NCBI GenBank assembly: GCA_947041165.1
Contig: CAMRCY010000002.1
Span: forward strand, 25,200 to 89,199
DNA length: 64,000 nt
From: an uncultured Deferribacteraceae bacterium
Lineage (GTDB): Bacteria > Chrysiogenota > Deferribacteres > Deferribacterales > Mucispirillaceae
Direction: 5' to 3'
The notes beneath the pieces were generated by a model. That model saw nothing but the letters and a program-made list of their open reading frames with translations, was not told where the DNA came from and searched no databases. The position numbers and the translations under genes are program-made. Shown here piece by piece: positions 9,745-19,583 of this stretch. The stretch's first letter is position 1. Every line of letters begins with the position of its first letter.

Positions 9745-11442
9745 TTATCCTATTATCATCTCACTGATTGATGCCCCAGCTGGTACCATCGGATAAACAT
9801 TCTCTTCTCTTGCACAAACAAAATCCATCATAACTGGGATATTTTTTATCTTTAAAGATTCTTTGATAACATCAGCAACTTCAGATGGTTTCTCAGCTCT
9901 AAGTCCTATTGCTCCAAATGATTCTGCTAATTTAACAAAATCAGGTTGCGATTCAAGACAAGTATATGAATATTTTTTATCAAAAAACAGTTCTTGCCAC
10001 TGACGAACCATACCTAAAAATCTATTATTTAATATCGCAATCTTTATGCCTAATCTATATTGTACACATGTCATCAACTCTTGAATATTCATCAATATTC
10101 CACCATCTCCAACAATCGCAATAACTTCCTTATCTGGAACACCCAGTTTTGCACCCATCGCAGCTGGTAATCCAAAACCCATTGTGCCTTGTCCGCCTGA
10201 TGAAAGAAACTGTCTCGCAAATTGAAATTTATAAAACTGTGCAGCCCACATCTGATGTTGTCCTACATCTGTTGTGATGATCGCATTTCCATCTGTTGCT
10301 TTATATAAACTTTCAACTACAAACTGAGGTTTGATAATTGTGTCTGAATAAGTATAGCTAAACGGCTGTTTCTTATCTAATTCCTTAACATGATCTAGCC
10401 ACTCTATTCTTGATGTTTCATTTTTTTCCCATTTGAAATCATCCGCCATCTTGTTCGCCATAACTAAAACATTTTTCGCATCACCAACAATCGGAATATC
10501 AACTTTAACATTTTTACTAATCGACGCTGGATCAAAATCTATATGCGCAATAGTCGCCTTTGATGCAAAACTATCTAATCTACCTGTTGATCTATCTGAA
10601 AATCTACTAGCTACTGATATAATATAATCAGCCTCTGAAACTGCGATATTCGACGCATAATTGCCGTGCATTCCTAACCAACCAATATAGTTGTTATTCT
10701 TAGAAGATAGACCACCTTGTGCAATAAATGTTGTCACTGTTGGAACTTTTATTCTATTAACAAACTTCTCTAATTCGCCACTACCGTTTGCAGATATAAG
10801 TCCGCCACCGACGATTATTAACGGTTTTTTTGCATTCTCTAAACTTTTAAGAAGTTTCTTAACCTGCATAGGATGTCCGTTTTCGTTAGGTTGATAACCT
10901 AGAAGTCCTACTTTTTTCACTTTCTCATATTTACATTTATTATGCAAAACATCTTTAGGAATATCCACAAGCACTGGACCTGGTTTCCCTGTTCGTGCAA
11001 TATGAAAAGCCTCTTTTAATGTTTCTGCAAGATCTTTAACATCTTTAACTAAATAACTGTGCTTAACGATCGGACGTGTTATGCCTACTATGTCAGCCTC
11101 TTGAAAAGCATCTCCACCGATTAACTCTGTAGCAATTTGCCCTGTTAAAACTATCATAGGGATAGAATCGGTATACGCTGTAGATATACCTGTAACTAAA
11201 TTCGTAGCACCAGGCCCTGAGGTTGCTAAACAAACACCAACTTTACCAGTTGCTCTTGCATATCCATCAGCTGCGTGTGCTCCACCTTGTTCATGTCTTG
11301 GAAGAACGTGCTTTATATTTGAATCAAATAATGTATCGTAAAAACCTACTAACACACCACCTGGATATCCAAAAATAGTATCCACACCCTCTGCCTTTAA
11401 ACACTCTATTAATATTTCACTGCCACTTTGCATAATAGTCAT
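9745..11442 (-). CDS. ilvB: Acetolactate synthase, large catalytic subunit
   Basis: IlvB is the ThDP- and FAD-dependent enzyme that forms acetolactate or acetohydroxybutyrate. The 565-residue product shows the N-terminal ThDP domain (FGYPGGVLVGFYD and LPRHEQGGAHAADGYARATG with the catalytic Glu), the central FAD-binding domain, and the C-terminal ThDP motif starting IVGDGGILMNIQEL and continuing to NNRFLGMVRQWQ. A second possible start lies three codons in (MQSGSEIL), which is the more usual N-terminus. It is preceded by ilvD, with a 410-bp gap filled by an 18/19-bp repeat, and followed by ilvN. Confidence 0.97.
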   Translation of the reverse strand: MTIMQSGSEILIECLKAEGVDTIFGYPGGVLVGFYDTLFDSNIKHVLPRHEQGGAHAADGYARATGKVGVCLATSGPGATNLVTGISTAYTDSIPMIVLTGQIATELIGGDAFQEADIVGITRPIVKHSYLVKDVKDLAETLKEAFHIARTGKPGPVLVDIPKDVLHNKCKYEKVKKVGLLGYQPNENGHPMQVKKLLKSLENAKKPLIIVGGGLISANGSGELEKFVNRIKVPTVTTFIAQGGLSSKNNNYIGWLGMHGNYASNIAVSEADYIISVASRFSDRSTGRLDSFASKATIAHIDFDPASISKNVKVDIPIVGDAKNVLVMANKMADDFKWEKNETSRIEWLDHVKELDKKQPFSYTYSDTIIKPQFVVESLYKATDGNAIITTDVGQHQMWAAQFYKFQFARQFLSSGGQGTMGFGLPAAMGAKLGVPDKEVIAIVGDGGILMNIQELMTCVQYRLGIKIAILNNRFLGMVRQWQELFFDKKYSYTCLESQPDFVKLAESFGAIGLRAEKPSEVADVIKESLKIKNIPVMMDFVCAREENVYPMVPAGASISEMIIG

Positions 11443-11531
11443 CCCATGTTAATTATAAAACTACTTAAATCTATATACATAAACATTCTAATAAAATCAA
11501 CCACATTAATTTAATAACATAAATATTGAAT

Positions 11532-11552
11532 TTATTTATTCTTAAATATTGC
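11532..11552. repeat. 21-bp copy of the ilvD 3' end
   Basis: This 21-bp segment is identical to 11854-11874, which encodes the last six codons and the stop of ilvD. It lies about 300 bp further downstream of ilvD, beyond the 18/19-bp array, so the array appears to be bounded by two copies of the gene's 3' end. Confidence 0.8.
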
Positions 11553-11620
11553 AACAAACCATATCGATAAACTGTACGCTTATTTGTTTGAAATAATGTA
11601 CTCGTTATATACTTATATAT

Positions 11621-11850
11621 CAACGTACTAAACTTTGCCCAACACTAAACATTGCCCAACGTACTAAACTTGCCCAACGTACTAAACTTGCCCAACGTAC
11701 TAAACTTGCCCAACGTACTAAACTTTGCCCAACGTACTAAACTTTGCCCAACGTACTAAACTTTGCCAACGCACTAAACTTTGCCCAACGTACTAAACTT
11801 GCCCAACGTACTAAACATTGCCCAACGTACTAAACATTGCCCAACGTACA
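11621..11850. repeat. 18/19-bp tandem repeat, about twelve copies
   Basis: The unit is CAACGTACTAAACTTTGCC, with an 18-bp variant that loses one T and variants with CATTG. About twelve full copies and a truncated last one lie directly after ilvD. There are no unique spacers, so it is not a CRISPR array. It fills most of the 410-bp ilvD-ilvB gap; the remaining part (11443-11620) has only A/T-rich DNA plus the ilvD 3'-end copy. Confidence 0.92.
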
Positions 11851-11853
11851 CAA

Positions 11854-13509
11854 TTATTTATTCTTAAATATTGCGCCTTCTGCTGCTGATGATACCGATT
11901 TTGCATATTTTAACAGATATCCTTTCTTAATTTTAGGCTCAGGAGCTTTCCAACTCTCTTTCCTTTTAGATAAAACAGCATCATCAACATTCAATGATAT
12001 TTTTCTATTAGGGATATCTATTTCGATCTCATCGCCATCATTAACTAGTCCGATCATTCCGCCTTCCATAGCCTCAGGAGATATATGTCCTATACAAGGA
12101 CCTCGTGTGCCACCTGAAAATCTTCCATCAGTAATAAGAACAACTTCATTTAAACCGAGTCCCATTATCGCAGCTGTTGGTGCAAGCATCTCACGCATTC
12201 CAGGACCACCCTTAGGACCTTCATAACGGATAACTACAACATCGCCGTTCTTAATAACTCCACCCATGATAGCAGTCATTGCAAGCTCTTCACTATCGTA
12301 ACATTTTGCAGATCCTTTGAACTTCATCATATTTTCTGCAACAGCCGATTGTTTAACAACCGATCCATCAGGTGCTATATTACCTCGTAGAACTGCTATG
12401 CCACCCTCTTTATGATAAGGTTTATCTAACGGTCTAATTATATTATTATCATATATTTTTGCTTTATCACAAATTTCATGAATTGTTAAACCTGATACCG
12501 TCATACTATTATGTAGAATAGGTTTAAGTGATTTTAATACACCAGGAATTCCACCTGCATGATCTAGATCTTCCATGAAGAACTCTCCACCTGGACGCAT
12601 TGACGTAATATGTGGAGTAGTTTTTGCTAACCTATCAAACGTGTCTAAATTAACTTTCACGCCAGCTTCATATGCGATAGCTGGAATATGTAATGTTGTG
12701 TTAGTAGATCCACCTAATGCTAGATCTACTATAACTGCATTCTCAAACGCTTCTTGTGTCATTATATCAAGAGGTTTTATATCCTCTCTTACTAATCTAT
12801 TTATCTCAACTCCAGAATCAAACGCTATACGACGTTTATCGGCAAGCCCTGCTAGTGCAGTCGCCATTCCTGGAAGTCCCATACCCATACTTTCTGTTAA
12901 GCATGCCATCGTGTTTGCAGTGAATAATCCCTGACAAGCACCCTCACCTGGACAAGCTGTTCTTTCAAGATTATCTAACTCTTCAGCGTCGATCTCACCT
13001 TTAGAAAATTTTGCAACTGCTTCAAATGAATCTGTTATAAAATCTCTTCTAATCATTTTATAATTACCAGATGGCATAGGACCTGCCGTTACAAATATTG
13101 ATGGAACATTTAATCTAGCAGATGCCATCAACATTCCTGGTGTGATTTTGTCGCAATTTGTAAGAAATACTACACCGTCTAACTGATGAGCATTTACTAC
13201 ACATTCAATAATATCTGCGATAGCATCTCTGCTTGGAAGACTATAATGCATTCCAGAATGTCCCATCGCTATCCCGTCACAAATACCTGGAACTGAAAAT
13301 ATAAACGCTTGTCCACCACCTGTGTGAACACCTTTTTCTATAAATCTTTCAAGCACACGCATTCCAGAATGTCCTGGGATTAGATCGGTAAACGATGAAC
13401 ATATTCCTATAAAAGGAGCGTTCATCTGCTCTTTTGTAACGCCAGTACCATATATTAATGCTCTATTTGGTGCTCGCTCGCTACCTTTTTTTATTATATC
13501 GCTTCTCAT
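11854..13509 (-). CDS. ilvD: Dihydroxy-acid dehydratase
   Basis: IlvD is the Fe-S enzyme that dehydrates dihydroxy-acids to the 2-oxo acid precursors of valine, leucine and isoleucine. I choose the ATG beginning [18 protein letters not shown], the family N-terminus, with AAGG about 9 nt upstream; a TTG three codons earlier is in frame but badly placed. The product is 551 residues. Cluster and active-site motifs are visible: [39 protein letters not shown] and [19 protein letters not shown]. It is the first gene of the minus-strand series and is divergent from tatA. Confidence 0.97.
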   Translation of the reverse strand: MRSDIIKKGSERAPNRALIYGTGVTKEQMNAPFIGICSSFTDLIPGHSGMRVLERFIEKGVHTGGGQAFIFSVPGICDGIAMGHSGMHYSLPSRDAIADIIECVVNAHQLDGVVFLTNCDKITPGMLMASARLNVPSIFVTAGPMPSGNYKMIRRDFITDSFEAVAKFSKGEIDAEELDNLERTACPGEGACQGLFTANTMACLTESMGMGLPGMATALAGLADKRRIAFDSGVEINRLVREDIKPLDIMTQEAFENAVIVDLALGGSTNTTLHIPAIAYEAGVKVNLDTFDRLAKTTPHITSMRPGGEFFMEDLDHAGGIPGVLKSLKPILHNSMTVSGLTIHEICDKAKIYDNNIIRPLDKPYHKEGGIAVLRGNIAPDGSVVKQSAVAENMMKFKGSAKCYDSEELAMTAIMGGVIKNGDVVVIRYEGPKGGPGMREMLAPTAAIMGLGLNEVVLITDGRFSGGTRGPCIGHISPEAMEGGMIGLVNDGDEIEIDIPNRKISLNVDDAVLSKRKESWKAPEPKIKKGYLLKYAKSVSSAAEGAIFKNK

Positions 13510-13680
13510 AATTCTCAACCTTTTAATCTGTTATATAGTAATCATAGATAATATGATTTTGTAATCTCGTATTGTACACTAATTTTAAACTTTTTTCCAT
13601 AAAATATATAATTTTCTCTATTGATCTTGATTTTTATCTAATATTGTTGCAATATATATATATAGCTTAGGAGTATATAT

Positions 13681-14004
13681 ATGTTTGGTTTAGGAATGTC
13701 TGAACTTATTTTGATCGCAGTTGTTGCATTATTGGTTATAGGACCTAAAAGGTTGCCTGAGGTTGCAAAATCTATCGGTAAAGGATACGGCGAGTTTCGA
13801 AGATCGTTCTCTGACTTTAAAGAGAGTGTTAATCTTAATGATACTATGAACCCTACTGATAGAAAAGCAGATACTAATAATAGTCACGCATCTAAAGAAG
13901 TTGTAGCTGTTGAAAAATATAAAGAAGAGTGGAAGGCAAAACTTCCTGATACGAAAAATAAGAAAAAAACTGACGTAAATGACAGCTCTAATAAAGGTAG
14001 TTAA
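13681..14004 (+). CDS. tatA: Sec-independent translocase protein TatA/TatB family
   Basis: TatA/B proteins form the pore or receptor part of the twin-arginine export system for folded proteins. The 107-residue product starts MFGLGMSELILIAVVALLVIGPKRLPEVAKSIGKG: a single N-terminal membrane helix, the FGLG and GP-x-LP hinge, then an amphipathic helix and a charged tail. An AGGAG site lies about 8 nt before the ATG. It lies 2 bp before tatC. Length and the LPEVAKSIG motif fit TatA or TatB; with only one such gene here it may serve both roles. Confidence 0.92.
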   Translation: MFGLGMSELILIAVVALLVIGPKRLPEVAKSIGKGYGEFRRSFSDFKESVNLNDTMNPTDRKADTNNSHASKEVVAVEKYKEEWKAKLPDTKNKKKTDVNDSSNKGS

Positions 14005-14006
14005 TT

Positions 14007-14795
14007 GTGAATAACAGTAGTGATAATTTAAGCAAACCAGAGGTAGCATCAAGATATCCACTTATGCATCACCTTGTAGAACTTAGAAAAAGATTAGTAT
14101 ATGTGATTATATTTTTAATAATCGTTTTCATAGGTGCATACTCGCAGGGAAAAGTGTTGATGAATTTCGCTATTGCTCCACTTGTTGAAATTATGCCTGA
14201 AGGATCTACTATCGCATTTATTAAACTGACTGAAGGTTTTATAACTGAATTGAAATTATCTGCACTTGTTGCATTCTTTGTATCTATGCCCTTTATATTA
14301 TTTCAACTATGGAAATTTATTGCACCTGGATTATATGTTAATGAGAAAAAATATTTTATTACATTTGTAGTATCAGCATCTATTTTATTTTTCATCGGTG
14401 CATCGTTTGCATATTTTATAGTTTTCCCGTTAGGGTTTCAATTCTTTCTCAAATACGCCTCTCCTGAATGGAACATGATAGCTAGTTTATCTGTTGATTG
14501 GTATTTAAGTTTTGTAATTAAATTAACTCTAGCTTTCGGACTTGTTTTTGAAATGCCTGTGATTATGTTCTTTTTAGCACTGATGGGGATAGTTACAGAT
14601 AAAAAACTTATCAAATATAGACGATATGCAATTGTTGCAATTTTCATACTCGCAGCAGTCCTTACTCCTCCTGATATAATATCTCAAATAACTATGGCTA
14701 TACCGTTACTGATACTTTATGAGATCAGTATATTTATAGCTAAATTTGTTAATAGAAATAAAAAAGAAGAAGCTACTCTTAATATTTATGAGTAG
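14007..14795 (+). CDS. tatC: Sec-independent translocase protein TatC
   Basis: TatC is the membrane receptor that recognises twin-arginine signal peptides. The 262-residue product begins at a GTG codon 2 bp after tatA. It has the family motif PLMHHLVELRKRLVYVIIF near residues 18-36, six hydrophobic segments, and the periplasmic-loop pattern FQLWKFIAPGLYVNEKKYF. A short charged tail (NRNKKEEATLN) follows the last helix. It is translated with tatA in the same operon; the next gene, moaA, is 72 bp away. Confidence 0.96.
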   Translation: MNNSSDNLSKPEVASRYPLMHHLVELRKRLVYVIIFLIIVFIGAYSQGKVLMNFAIAPLVEIMPEGSTIAFIKLTEGFITELKLSALVAFFVSMPFILFQLWKFIAPGLYVNEKKYFITFVVSASILFFIGASFAYFIVFPLGFQFFLKYASPEWNMIASLSVDWYLSFVIKLTLAFGLVFEMPVIMFFLALMGIVTDKKLIKYRRYAIVAIFILAAVLTPPDIISQITMAIPLLILYEISIFIAKFVNRNKKEEATLNIYE

Positions 14796-14867
14796 ATATA
14801 AATAAATAACTTATAAAATAATAACTTATATTTTACAGTTAAATAATTTTACATTGAGTGGTACAAT

Positions 14868-15908
14868 ATGAACAATAATAACAACATTAATGATAACAAC
14901 AATAGCACTAGCAACAACAGTGATATTATACAACCCGATCAATATGGAAGAAGATTAAAATATCTGCGTATATCTGTTACGCCTGCTTGCAACTTCAAAT
15001 GTATATATTGTAAACCTCACACTGAAAGTAGTATGGGTTTATCTGGTGAAAAAGTTCTTAGTTACGATGATATCCTGTTTGTTTCAGAAGTGTTTGCGAA
15101 GCTTGGAGTTAATAGGTTAAGAGTAACAGGTGGCGAGCCTCTTGTGAGAAAAGATATAGTTCCTTTCTTATCAAAACTATCCGCTATCGATGGTATCGAA
15201 GAGATTATGATAACCACTAACGGATCTCTACTTACTAAATATTCTGACGATCTTTTAAAAGCTGGAGTTGATAGATTAAACATTTCACTTGATACCTTAA
15301 ACGCTGAAAGATTTAATTATATAGCTGGTGCAAATATGTTTAATGAAACTATGGCTGGGATCAGAACTGCTATTAGAACTGATTTTAAACAAGTTAAAAT
15401 TAACGCTGTGATGATTAAAGGATTTAACGATGACGAACTGCTTGATTTTGTAAATTTCGCAGCTGAAGAAAATATTATTATGCGATTTATCGAGTTCATG
15501 CCAGTTGGTAATCATGACCTATGGAACAAAGATAATATTGTTACAAACGAGATGATACTTCAACAATTAGCTCACCTAAACCCTCAGCAACTTCAAAAAG
15601 ATAAAAACACTGGGCCTGCTGTAAACTATAAACTTTCAAACGGTGCTACAATAGGAATTATTACTCCTATCACAAAACATTTCTGTGATGATTGTGATAA
15701 AGTAAGATTAACATACGATGGATATATCCGTTCTTGTCTTCTTGATGATAGAGAGATAGATATTAACGACGCTATAAAAAATAGAGATACTGACATGCTA
15801 ATTGAATGTATTAAAGAGGCGTTAACTATCAAAGCTAAGGAATACGATAAAAATTCTGTAGAGGTTAAAAATGGATATAATAGAACAATGTCTAGGATTG
15901 GTGGATAA
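14868..15908 (+). CDS. moaA: GTP 3',8-cyclase MoaA (molybdenum cofactor synthesis)
   Basis: MoaA is a radical-SAM enzyme that starts molybdopterin synthesis from GTP. The 346-residue product has the SAM cluster motif CNFKCIYC (C-x3-C-x2-C) near residue 42, VTGGEPLVRKD, a second cluster FCDDCDKVRLTYDGYIRSC (C-x2-C-x13-C), and ends in the conserved Gly-Gly (MSRIGG), which is needed for activity in characterised MoaA. An Asn-rich N-terminal extension of ~20 residues (MNNNNNINDNNN) is unusual and probably disordered. Its last 38 bp overlap the next gene. Adjacent tat genes fit the export of molybdoenzymes by Tat. Confidence 0.96.
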   Translation: MNNNNNINDNNNSTSNNSDIIQPDQYGRRLKYLRISVTPACNFKCIYCKPHTESSMGLSGEKVLSYDDILFVSEVFAKLGVNRLRVTGGEPLVRKDIVPFLSKLSAIDGIEEIMITTNGSLLTKYSDDLLKAGVDRLNISLDTLNAERFNYIAGANMFNETMAGIRTAIRTDFKQVKINAVMIKGFNDDELLDFVNFAAEENIIMRFIEFMPVGNHDLWNKDNIVTNEMILQQLAHLNPQQLQKDKNTGPAVNYKLSNGATIGIITPITKHFCDDCDKVRLTYDGYIRSCLLDDREIDINDAIKNRDTDMLIECIKEALTIKAKEYDKNSVEVKNGYNRTMSRIGG

Positions 15909-17112
15909 AAAGTTTAGATATAGCAACAATACACAACCTATAAATTTTAACGATTTTATAGAGTGCATCAATAACAACGTAGTAAAATCTTCCACTTTTA
16001 TTGAGCTACTTGAAAATAATAAAAGTAAAAAGATACTCCTTATTCTCGATCAAAAAACAGATTTCAAACTTGTCTCTATAATATTAAACTTTATAGAAGA
16101 TAAGATCGACTCGATAGATAACTTAAATATTATTTTAGCATCATATGCAAAAGACAAAATCGTTAAAGAAGATTATAAAAACATACTTGTAGATCATTAT
16201 AATAAGTATGAAAAAAACCTTGTTGAATACGATCCAAATGATACAACAGATTTCGATTTTTTTGGAACAACATCACATAAGCAACCGATACTTTTACATA
16301 AATTATTTCTTAAATCAGAGCTAGCCATCACTGTGTCTGAAATCTATCCTGATTTAATCTACGGATATAAAGGTGGTAGATCTTTAATTTTTCAAGGGAT
16401 AGCTCCTAAAAAATCATTTATAAAAACTGCATCTTTAATGCTTGATGATGATATAAACGACAGCAAAAAACTGTTCAAGAAAAATTATCATGCAGGAAGT
16501 AAAGAGAATATTATGATAGCTGATGCGATCGCTGGAACGCTAATTGCTAGAAGTGAAATTGAATATTATTCTATCAACTATATCAAAAATGCCGACAATG
16601 AAATTACTGATATTTTTGCTGGAGATATATTTTTATCACAAATAGAGATGATAAATAAACTTGATAAACTATCTTTCACAAATAGCGAAAACAACAGTAC
16701 AGAGTGTCATAAATCTGCTCTAATTAAATTAGAGAAAAATAATAAATCTTTTGAAGAGTGTGCACAATATATATACTCTATTTTAGGAAAGATTGAAAAG
16801 GGTTGTAGAGTTCTAATCGATGCTACAGATCTTGATGAATTTGGATCAGAGAAGTTTATAACATATTTTAATATAAATACAGTTATAGAACAGAAAGAAG
16901 AATTGCTTGCAGGGTTTGATTATAATTTATTAAACTCTATGATAATAAAATATCTGTCATCGATCTATCACATAGCTATTATATCTAACTTCGATAAAGA
17001 TATAGTTGCAAGATCTGGAATGAACCACTTAAATATAGATAATGTTAAAGAATTTATTGAAGATAAAAAGAGTACGCTAGGGGTTACATGTGTCGAAAGA
17101 TTTTCAATCTGA
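15871..17112 (+). CDS. LarA-like (DUF2088) protein, divergent
   Basis: The 413-residue product resembles the lactate racemase LarA family, Ni-pincer enzymes or their relatives. Visible traces are a Rossmann-like N-terminus (KKILLILDQKTDFKLVSIIL), FFGTTSHKQP, LAITVSEIYPDLIYGYKGGR followed by SLIFQGIAP, and ADNEITDIFAGDIFLSQ, which match the family's 'L-I-i-t-g-x-v-x-P-h-x-x-a-G-y-x-G-G-R' and 'v-F-A-G-D' blocks. Several usual metal and substrate residues are not recognisable, so catalysis is uncertain. GAGG lies 6 nt upstream of the ATG, inside moaA, and the genes overlap by 38 bp, implying translational coupling. It overlaps the following regulator by 23 bp. Confidence 0.6.
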   Translation: MDIIEQCLGLVDKKFRYSNNTQPINFNDFIECINNNVVKSSTFIELLENNKSKKILLILDQKTDFKLVSIILNFIEDKIDSIDNLNIILASYAKDKIVKEDYKNILVDHYNKYEKNLVEYDPNDTTDFDFFGTTSHKQPILLHKLFLKSELAITVSEIYPDLIYGYKGGRSLIFQGIAPKKSFIKTASLMLDDDINDSKKLFKKNYHAGSKENIMIADAIAGTLIARSEIEYYSINYIKNADNEITDIFAGDIFLSQIEMINKLDKLSFTNSENNSTECHKSALIKLEKNNKSFEECAQYIYSILGKIEKGCRVLIDATDLDEFGSEKFITYFNINTVIEQKEELLAGFDYNLLNSMIIKYLSSIYHIAIISNFDKDIVARSGMNHLNIDNVKEFIEDKKSTLGVTCVERFSI

Positions 17113-17815
17113 TAAAAAAACTATCCTTGTAATAGACGATGACATAGAGATCATTGAGCTTCTAAAAATGTTTCTAGATCTTGAAGGCTACGCTGTTGTT
17201 TCATCTGCGAATGGTATGGATGGGATCAAAATGGCGGAGAGTAATAACAGTATAGATCTAGTTATATTAGATGTTGGACTTCCTGATATTTCAGGACAAC
17301 AAGTTTGTAAAATTATTCGTCAAAAAACTGACATACCTATAATAATGCTTTCAGCAAACGATTCTGTATCTGATAAAGTTATATGCCTTGAATACGGTGC
17401 TGATGATTATATCACTAAACCGTTTGAGAACATGGAACTTATGGCAAGAATTAAAGCAGTGCTTAGAAGGTTTGAAAGTAATCACGAATTATTAGATAAC
17501 AATACTGATGAAAGCAGAAATTTTAACGGCATAATAATAAACTTTAAAAATAGATATGCAACTATAAATAACGAAAACCTAAATCTTACTCCTAAAGAGT
17601 TTGAGCTACTTATATATTTCAGCAAACACGCAGGACAAACTTTAAGTAGAGATAAAATAATTGAAGATCTATGGGGCAAGAATACTCTCTATAGATGGAG
17701 CAGAAGTTTAGATGTGCATATACAAAACCTTAGACAAAAAATTGAACAAAATCCTAAAAACCCATCGATCATAAAAACAGTTTCTGGGATAGGTTATAAA
17801 ATCAAAAAAGATTAA
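17090..17815 (+). CDS. OmpR/PhoB-type response regulator (orphan)
   Basis: The 241-residue product is a two-domain transcription regulator. The receiver (residues ~10-125) has the acidic pair VIDDDIE, the phospho-acceptor Asp in LVILDVGLPD, MLSAND and the Lys in YITKPFE. The C-terminal winged helix (residues ~145-240) has LTPKEFELLIYFSKHAG and RSLDVHIQNLRQKIEQNP. It begins at a GTG that overlaps the LarA-like gene by 23 bp, so it is co-expressed with it and with moaA. No histidine kinase is adjacent, and its target genes cannot be read from the sequence. Confidence 0.92.
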   Translation: MSKDFQSDKKTILVIDDDIEIIELLKMFLDLEGYAVVSSANGMDGIKMAESNNSIDLVILDVGLPDISGQQVCKIIRQKTDIPIIMLSANDSVSDKVICLEYGADDYITKPFENMELMARIKAVLRRFESNHELLDNNTDESRNFNGIIINFKNRYATINNENLNLTPKEFELLIYFSKHAGQTLSRDKIIEDLWGKNTLYRWSRSLDVHIQNLRQKIEQNPKNPSIIKTVSGIGYKIKKD

Positions 17816-18111
17816 ACCAAGAATTTAAATAACTCTAATAAAGTTGAACTGTTTTTTAGATGTATTATCGAAACTATCGCACTAAAACTATGCAATGCGA
17901 ACGATTGCACCAAAATTGCATAACTTAAAACTATCGCACTACCCTCCCCATCTCCTCTACAAATATTCAAAATATCAAATTAATTTATATATAAATTAGA
18001 ACGCCTGTTCAATAATTATAGACAATAACGTGATCTCGTAGTATAATCATCAGTTCAAGTTTAATTAAAAAATATTAGCTTAGATATGTAATAAACTTCG
18101 GAGTATATATT
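17816..18111. other. Intergenic region between the response regulator and gltX
   Basis: About 300 bp without a gene. The only structure seen is a short duplicated AAACTATCGCACTA (around 17868 and 17926) and related AT-rich words. No strong terminator stem is visible. The gltX ribosome site (CGGAG) lies about 9 nt before its ATG. Confidence 0.5.
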
Positions 18112-19563
18112 ATGTCAATTAGAGTTCGATTTGCACCAAGTCCAACAGGACACATCCACGTTGGAAACCTTCGTACAGCTCTATTTAATTATCTGTTTGC
18201 GAAAAATCAGAACGGTGAAACTGTTCTAAGAATAGAAGATACAGATATCGTACGATCAACTAATGAAAGTGAAGAATTGATCTATAAAGATCTTGATTGG
18301 GTTGGATTAGAGTTTGATGAATCTCCTTTATTTGAAGGTGATTACTCTCCATATCGTCAATCGGACAGGCTAGATATATATAAAAAATATGCTGATCAAT
18401 TGTTAGAAGATGGATTTGCATATTACTGTTTCTGTAGCAAAGAAGAGCTTGATAGCGAACGTGAAAAAGCTGCAAAAGAGAGCCGTGCTCCATTATATAA
18501 TTTAAAATGTGCAAACATATCTTTAGATGATGCGAAAAAACGTATAGCTAACGGTGAGAAACCTGCAATTCGTTTTAGAGCTTTTAAAGAGAATATTATT
18601 GTTAAAGATATTATCCACGGCGATATAGACTTTCCTACAAGTTCGTTCGGTGATTTTATTATTGTGCGTCCTGATAACATGCCTATATATAATTATGTTG
18701 TTGTGATCGACGATGCGTTAATGAAAATATCACACGTTATTAGAGGCGACGATCATCTATCTAACACTCCTAAACAGGCGTTAATATTTGAAGCGTTAAA
18801 ATTTGAGACTCCTATATTTGCGCATATACCGATGATAGTTGGTGATGATCATGCTAAATTATCTAAACGACATGGAACAACTTCTGTTGAACAGTTTAGA
18901 GATAATGGCTATCTTCCTGAAGCGTTAATAAACTATCTTGCACTTCTATCATGGTCATCTGATGATGGTAAAGAAGTGTTTACTATTGATGAACTAATTG
19001 AAAGATTTTCATTAAAAAGAGTATCTAAATCGGCAGCGGTTTTTGATTTTGATAAATTAAATTGGATGAATGGACAACATATAAGATTGCTTGATACTGA
19101 TAGATTATTTAAAGAGTGTCTACCATACATGAAATCTATTGAACTTCTAACTGATGAGTTTATTGAAGAGAATGTTGATAGATTAAAAGAGTGTCTACTT
19201 TCTGTTAGAGATAGTTTAGTTACAATAAAAGATGTTACAAAACAGATATCGGTTTATTTTAAACAACCTGATGATTTAACATCTGGGGCTGTTGAGATAT
19301 TAGAGTTAGAGTCAACAAAACCTGTTTTAGAAAGTTTTCTTAATTTAATAGGAGATGATGAGTATCTTACAGTTGATAAATATAAAGCGATCATGAAAGA
19401 AACTCAAACAACTCTCGGTGTGAAAGGTAAGCCGTTATATATGGCTGTGCGTGTTGGTATATCAAAATCAACTGAAGGTCCAGAGCTTGACTCGCTTTCA
19501 ACTTTGATACCTGTTAGATGTATTAAGAAACGTATTGAAAAAGTTTTGTCGATAAAAAAATAA
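18112..19563 (+). CDS. gltX: Glutamyl-tRNA synthetase
   Basis: GltX charges tRNA-Glu, and in many bacteria also tRNA-Gln. The 483-residue product shows the class I HIGH-type motif PSPTGHIHVGNLRTALF at residues 9-25, the KMSKS equivalent DDHAKLSKRHGTTSV, and the C-terminal anticodon-binding region. Length is typical. It is followed 20 bp later by der on the same strand. No fusion or truncation is visible. Confidence 0.97.
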   Translation: MSIRVRFAPSPTGHIHVGNLRTALFNYLFAKNQNGETVLRIEDTDIVRSTNESEELIYKDLDWVGLEFDESPLFEGDYSPYRQSDRLDIYKKYADQLLEDGFAYYCFCSKEELDSEREKAAKESRAPLYNLKCANISLDDAKKRIANGEKPAIRFRAFKENIIVKDIIHGDIDFPTSSFGDFIIVRPDNMPIYNYVVVIDDALMKISHVIRGDDHLSNTPKQALIFEALKFETPIFAHIPMIVGDDHAKLSKRHGTTSVEQFRDNGYLPEALINYLALLSWSSDDGKEVFTIDELIERFSLKRVSKSAAVFDFDKLNWMNGQHIRLLDTDRLFKECLPYMKSIELLTDEFIEENVDRLKECLLSVRDSLVTIKDVTKQISVYFKQPDDLTSGAVEILELESTKPVLESFLNLIGDDEYLTVDKYKAIMKETQTTLGVKGKPLYMAVRVGISKSTEGPELDSLSTLIPVRCIKKRIEKVLSIKK

Positions 19564-19583
19564 AAATATAGTAGGAAACAAAT

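Noticed and set aside
11621..11850. Possible CRISPR array
   Set aside because: The repeats are 18-19 bp and directly adjoining, with no unique spacers, and there are no cas genes in the window. The same applies to the other tandem arrays.
11837..12226. 129-residue plus-strand open frame
   Set aside because: It lies antisense to the ilvD 3' half, with no ribosome site and no recognisable protein features.
13519..13680. T-box or leucine-type attenuator leader upstream of ilvD
   Set aside because: I find no specifier-type stem, no T-box motif and no leader peptide rich in branched-chain codons in the short divergent region.
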